The position numbers were made by a program, and so were the translations under genes. The notes below the pieces were generated by a model. It was not told the origin of the DNA. It was given only the letters and a program-made list of their open reading frames with translations, and searched no databases. A stretch of 6,745 bases of DNA from a bacterium (GTDB lineage: Bacteria > DRYD01 > JALUEN01). The stretch covers positions 1 to 6,745 of the forward strand of contig JALUEN010000196.1 of NCBI GenBank assembly GCA_027052755.1, read 5' to 3'. Of the stretch, positions 4,672 to 6,745 are shown piece after piece. How positions within the stretch are numbered: position 1 is the first letter of the stretch; each line of letters begins with the position of its first letter.

Positions 4672-6444
4672 ATGAAGATGAGGATAGGGTTAGCTCAGTT
4701 CAACCCCACTTTAGGCGCCTTAGAGGAAAACACGGATAAGATCCTAGAGATAGCTAAGATATCCAAGTCCATAGGGGTTCAAATCCTAGCGTTTCCGGAA
4801 CTAGCGATAACCGGTTACCCACCAGAGGACCTGCTCTTCAGAAACGAGTTCCTCCAAGATGTCAGCTCAGCTTTGCAGAAACTCTCCTCTGAGCTTCCAA
4901 GCGATATGATCACGGTTCTTGGCTTCGTTAGATTTGATAGCGCTGGTATCTACAACAGCGCAGCTATCATATATAATAACCAGATCATAGGCACCTATGA
5001 CAAGACGTTCCTGCCAAACTACGGGGTCTTTGATGAGTTCAGGTACTTCACAGAAGGTAGGGAACCGCTGTCAATAAAGCTAGGAGGCCTGAGAATAGGA
5101 ATTACGATCTGCGAGGATATCTGGTACCCAGAGGGCCCCTCAAGGTGGCTAGCAGCTCTATCAAACGCTCACCTGATATTAACTCTGAACGCATCACCAT
5201 TTGAGATAGGTAAACCAGAGATAAGGGAGGAGATGATAAAGGTACGAGCAAGGGACAGCAAGACCTTCATAGCATACGTTAACTTAGTAGGTGCTCAAGA
5301 TGAGCTGATATTTGATGGGCACTCCTTCATAGTCTCACCTGATGGAGAGGTGATAGCAAGAGCTCCAGGTTTTAGAGAAAGCCTGCTAGTCGGGGACCTT
5401 GATATGAGTAACATCACTCACATAAGGCGGTTCTTCCCCCACCCTATTGAGAAGAGGAGGATAGTACAGCTATACGAAGCTAGGTACTCTCCTCACGAAG
5501 TAGAGCTTGGGGAACCTGTGCCCTCTCCTGAAACCACAACTGCAAGCAATGAACTACCAATAGAGGTCCTGGAAAACCAGGTTTTACCCTTAGAAAAGGG
5601 AATAGCTCAGGTTTACTCAGCTCTAGTATTAGGGGTTAGGGACTACTTCAGGAAAACAGGGTTTAAGAAGGCGGTTATAGGTGTCAGCGGTGGGATAGAT
5701 TCTGCGCTGGTCGCCTGTATATCAGCAGATGCTCTAGGGTCAGAGAACGTTATCGGTGTCATCATGCCATCAAGATACACCTCAAGGGAGAGTCTAGAGG
5801 ATGCTAATCAGCTCCTGGATAACCTTAAGGTTAGGAAGATAACCATAGGGATAGATAAGATCTTCAACGAGTTCCTGAACTCACTCAATGACACCTTTAG
5901 AGGTCTAGAGCCAGATATAACTGAACAGAACCTCCAGGCTAGGATAAGGGGTAACCTTTTGATGGCAATAGCTAACAAGTTCAAGGCTTTAGTCATCGCT
6001 ACAAGCAATAAGAGCGAGTCAAGTGTAGGTTACGCCACATTATACGGCGATACCTGTGGAGCTATCGCGCCCCTGAAGGATGTTTACAAGACTACCGTCT
6101 ATAAATTAGCTAAGTACCGAAACAGTATCTCACCGGTTATTCCAGAGAGGATTCTAGTGAAGCCGCCGTCAGCAGAGCTTAAGCCAGATCAGAGGGACGA
6201 GGACGAGTTGATGCCATATAAGATCCTGGACGAGATCCTGAAGAGGTTCATAGAAGGTGGAGAGGATCTAAAACAGATCGTAGCTAAAGGATTACCTAAA
6301 GCTGAGGCTCAAAGGGCGATTAAGCTACTTCTCATGAACGAGTACAAGAGGAGACAGTCCCCACCTGGTTTCAAGGTATCACCTAAAGCCTTCGGAAAGG
6401 ACTGGAGATACCCTATTATAAATGCTTGGAGACCTAAGGTATAA
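4672..6444 (+). CDS. nadE: Glutamine-dependent NAD+ synthetase
   Basis: This cytosolic enzyme performs the last step of NAD+ synthesis, amidating nicotinic acid adenine dinucleotide with ATP, using ammonia from glutamine. The 590-residue product joins two domains. The N-terminal nitrilase-type glutaminase (about 3-265) has its full triad: E43 in FPELAITGYP, K111 in YDKTFLP, and C147 in ITICEDIW. The C-terminal synthetase (about 305-590) has the ATP pyrophosphatase P-loop SGGIDS (339-344), QNLQARIRG (419-427), ATSNKSE (443-449), GYATLYGDTCG (453-463) and PPSAELKPDQRDEDELMPY (498-516). A short linker at 280-300 is rich in Pro, Thr and Glu. Length is typical of the two-domain form, so the host need not rely on free ammonia. 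The start is set by AAGGAG nine bases upstream; M3 would be too far. The gene lies 50 bases behind the rplL terminator, so it needs its own promoter or read-through; none was recognised. Confidence 0.97.
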   Translation: MKMRIGLAQFNPTLGALEENTDKILEIAKISKSIGVQILAFPELAITGYPPEDLLFRNEFLQDVSSALQKLSSELPSDMITVLGFVRFDSAGIYNSAAIIYNNQIIGTYDKTFLPNYGVFDEFRYFTEGREPLSIKLGGLRIGITICEDIWYPEGPSRWLAALSNAHLILTLNASPFEIGKPEIREEMIKVRARDSKTFIAYVNLVGAQDELIFDGHSFIVSPDGEVIARAPGFRESLLVGDLDMSNITHIRRFFPHPIEKRRIVQLYEARYSPHEVELGEPVPSPETTTASNELPIEVLENQVLPLEKGIAQVYSALVLGVRDYFRKTGFKKAVIGVSGGIDSALVACISADALGSENVIGVIMPSRYTSRESLEDANQLLDNLKVRKITIGIDKIFNEFLNSLNDTFRGLEPDITEQNLQARIRGNLLMAIANKFKALVIATSNKSESSVGYATLYGDTCGAIAPLKDVYKTTVYKLAKYRNSISPVIPERILVKPPSAELKPDQRDEDELMPYKILDEILKRFIEGGEDLKQIVAKGLPKAEAQRAIKLLLMNEYKRRQSPPGFKVSPKAFGKDWRYPIINAWRPKV

Positions 6445-6455
6445 GCGCTAATACA

Positions 6456-6745
6456 TTATCTAACCAGTAGCTCTAGTGGTATGTAAGCTAATATCCCTAA
6501 GAGGAAGATCAAGAAACAGTATCTATCGTTTTCAGTATGGGCTTCAGGTAGCATGTGAGTAGCTCCCAGGTATATAAATGATCCTCCCGCGAAACCTAAT
6601 ATCATCGCCCTTGAGCCTATAGAGAGAAGATTCCCAAGGTAAAAGGTAACTAGTGCTCCTAATATAGAAGCTAAAGCTATTACCCCTATGTATCTCAAAA
6701 AGTTATTTAGAGATACCTTTACCTTTCCTAAGACAGCTCCTAAAC
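6456..6745 (-). CDS. ZIP-family metal transporter, C-terminal part (cut by window edge)
   Basis: The frame is open from the right edge to a TAA at 6458-6456, giving about 96 residues of the C-terminal end; the start lies beyond the window, and the TTG at 6698 is internal, not a start. Three hydrophobic segments are visible, with YIGVIALASILGALVTFYLG, then MILGFAGGSFIYLGATHMLPEA, then CFLIFLLGILAYIPLELLV. The GG-x-FIYLG-x-x-HMLPEA pattern is the penultimate helix signature of ZIP (SLC39-like) inner-membrane transporters, which carry Zn2+, Fe2+ or Mn2+ into the cytoplasm. The metal-binding helices that would show specificity are outside the window. It converges on nadE with only 11 bases between the stop codons and no terminator between them. 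Family assignment is good; the metal is unknown. Confidence 0.8.
   Translation of the reverse strand, partial: LGAVLGKVKVSLNNFLRYIGVIALASILGALVTFYLGNLLSIGSRAMILGFAGGSFIYLGATHMLPEAHTENDRYCFLIFLLGILAYIPLELLVR

Noticed and set aside
5808..6008. Minus-strand frame inside nadE
   Set aside because: It is antisense to the synthetase domain, where all motifs lie on the plus strand.
6696..6698. TTG as start of an 80-residue membrane protein
   Set aside because: The frame continues open to the right edge and the upstream residues fit a ZIP protein, so this TTG is an internal Leu codon.

Overview
The window looks like a chromosomal stretch of a thermophilic or moderately thermophilic bacterium. Bacterial identity rests on a clear L7/L12 gene (rplL), several strong Shine-Dalgarno sequences (one is TAAGGAGGTGA, a near-perfect match to the usual 16S 3' end) and a rho-independent terminator. 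Heavy use of AGG/AGA for Arg and ATA for Ile, and charged, compact proteins, suggest a warm habitat; this is inference. I cannot name the phylum. No mobile element, CRISPR array, tRNA or rRNA was recognised.

Layout: positions 1-318 hold no convincing gene, only a short open stretch (83-211, + strand) ending at a small hairpin, possibly the end or remnant of a gene from the left. A minus-strand operon follows: a class I PLP aminotransferase (1161-2351) and, overlapping its end by 13 bases, a divergent RsmE-family SPOUT methyltransferase (319-1173). The 171-bp divergent intergenic region carries a TATAAT box and an operator-like inverted repeat in front of the plus-strand genes.

On the plus strand come a bacterial eRF1-like protein of the baeRF/Vms1 type (2523-3752), an acylphosphatase (3775-4065), ribosomal protein L7/L12 (4167-4559) closed by a strong terminator, and glutamine-dependent NAD+ synthetase (4672-6444). 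Converging from the right is the C-terminal part of a ZIP-family metal transporter (6456-6745, minus strand), cut by the window edge.

The most notable part is the eRF1-like / acylphosphatase / L7/L12 run. The bacterial L7/L12 gene has left its usual rplKAJL-rpoBC neighbourhood and sits behind a peptidyl-tRNA-hydrolase-like factor with an RGQG sequence where eRF1 has GGQ. With an rRNA methyltransferase nearby, half of the recognisable genes touch the ribosome. Aminotransferase, NadE and ZIP transporter are ordinary housekeeping genes, and a common purpose for the whole region is not shown.
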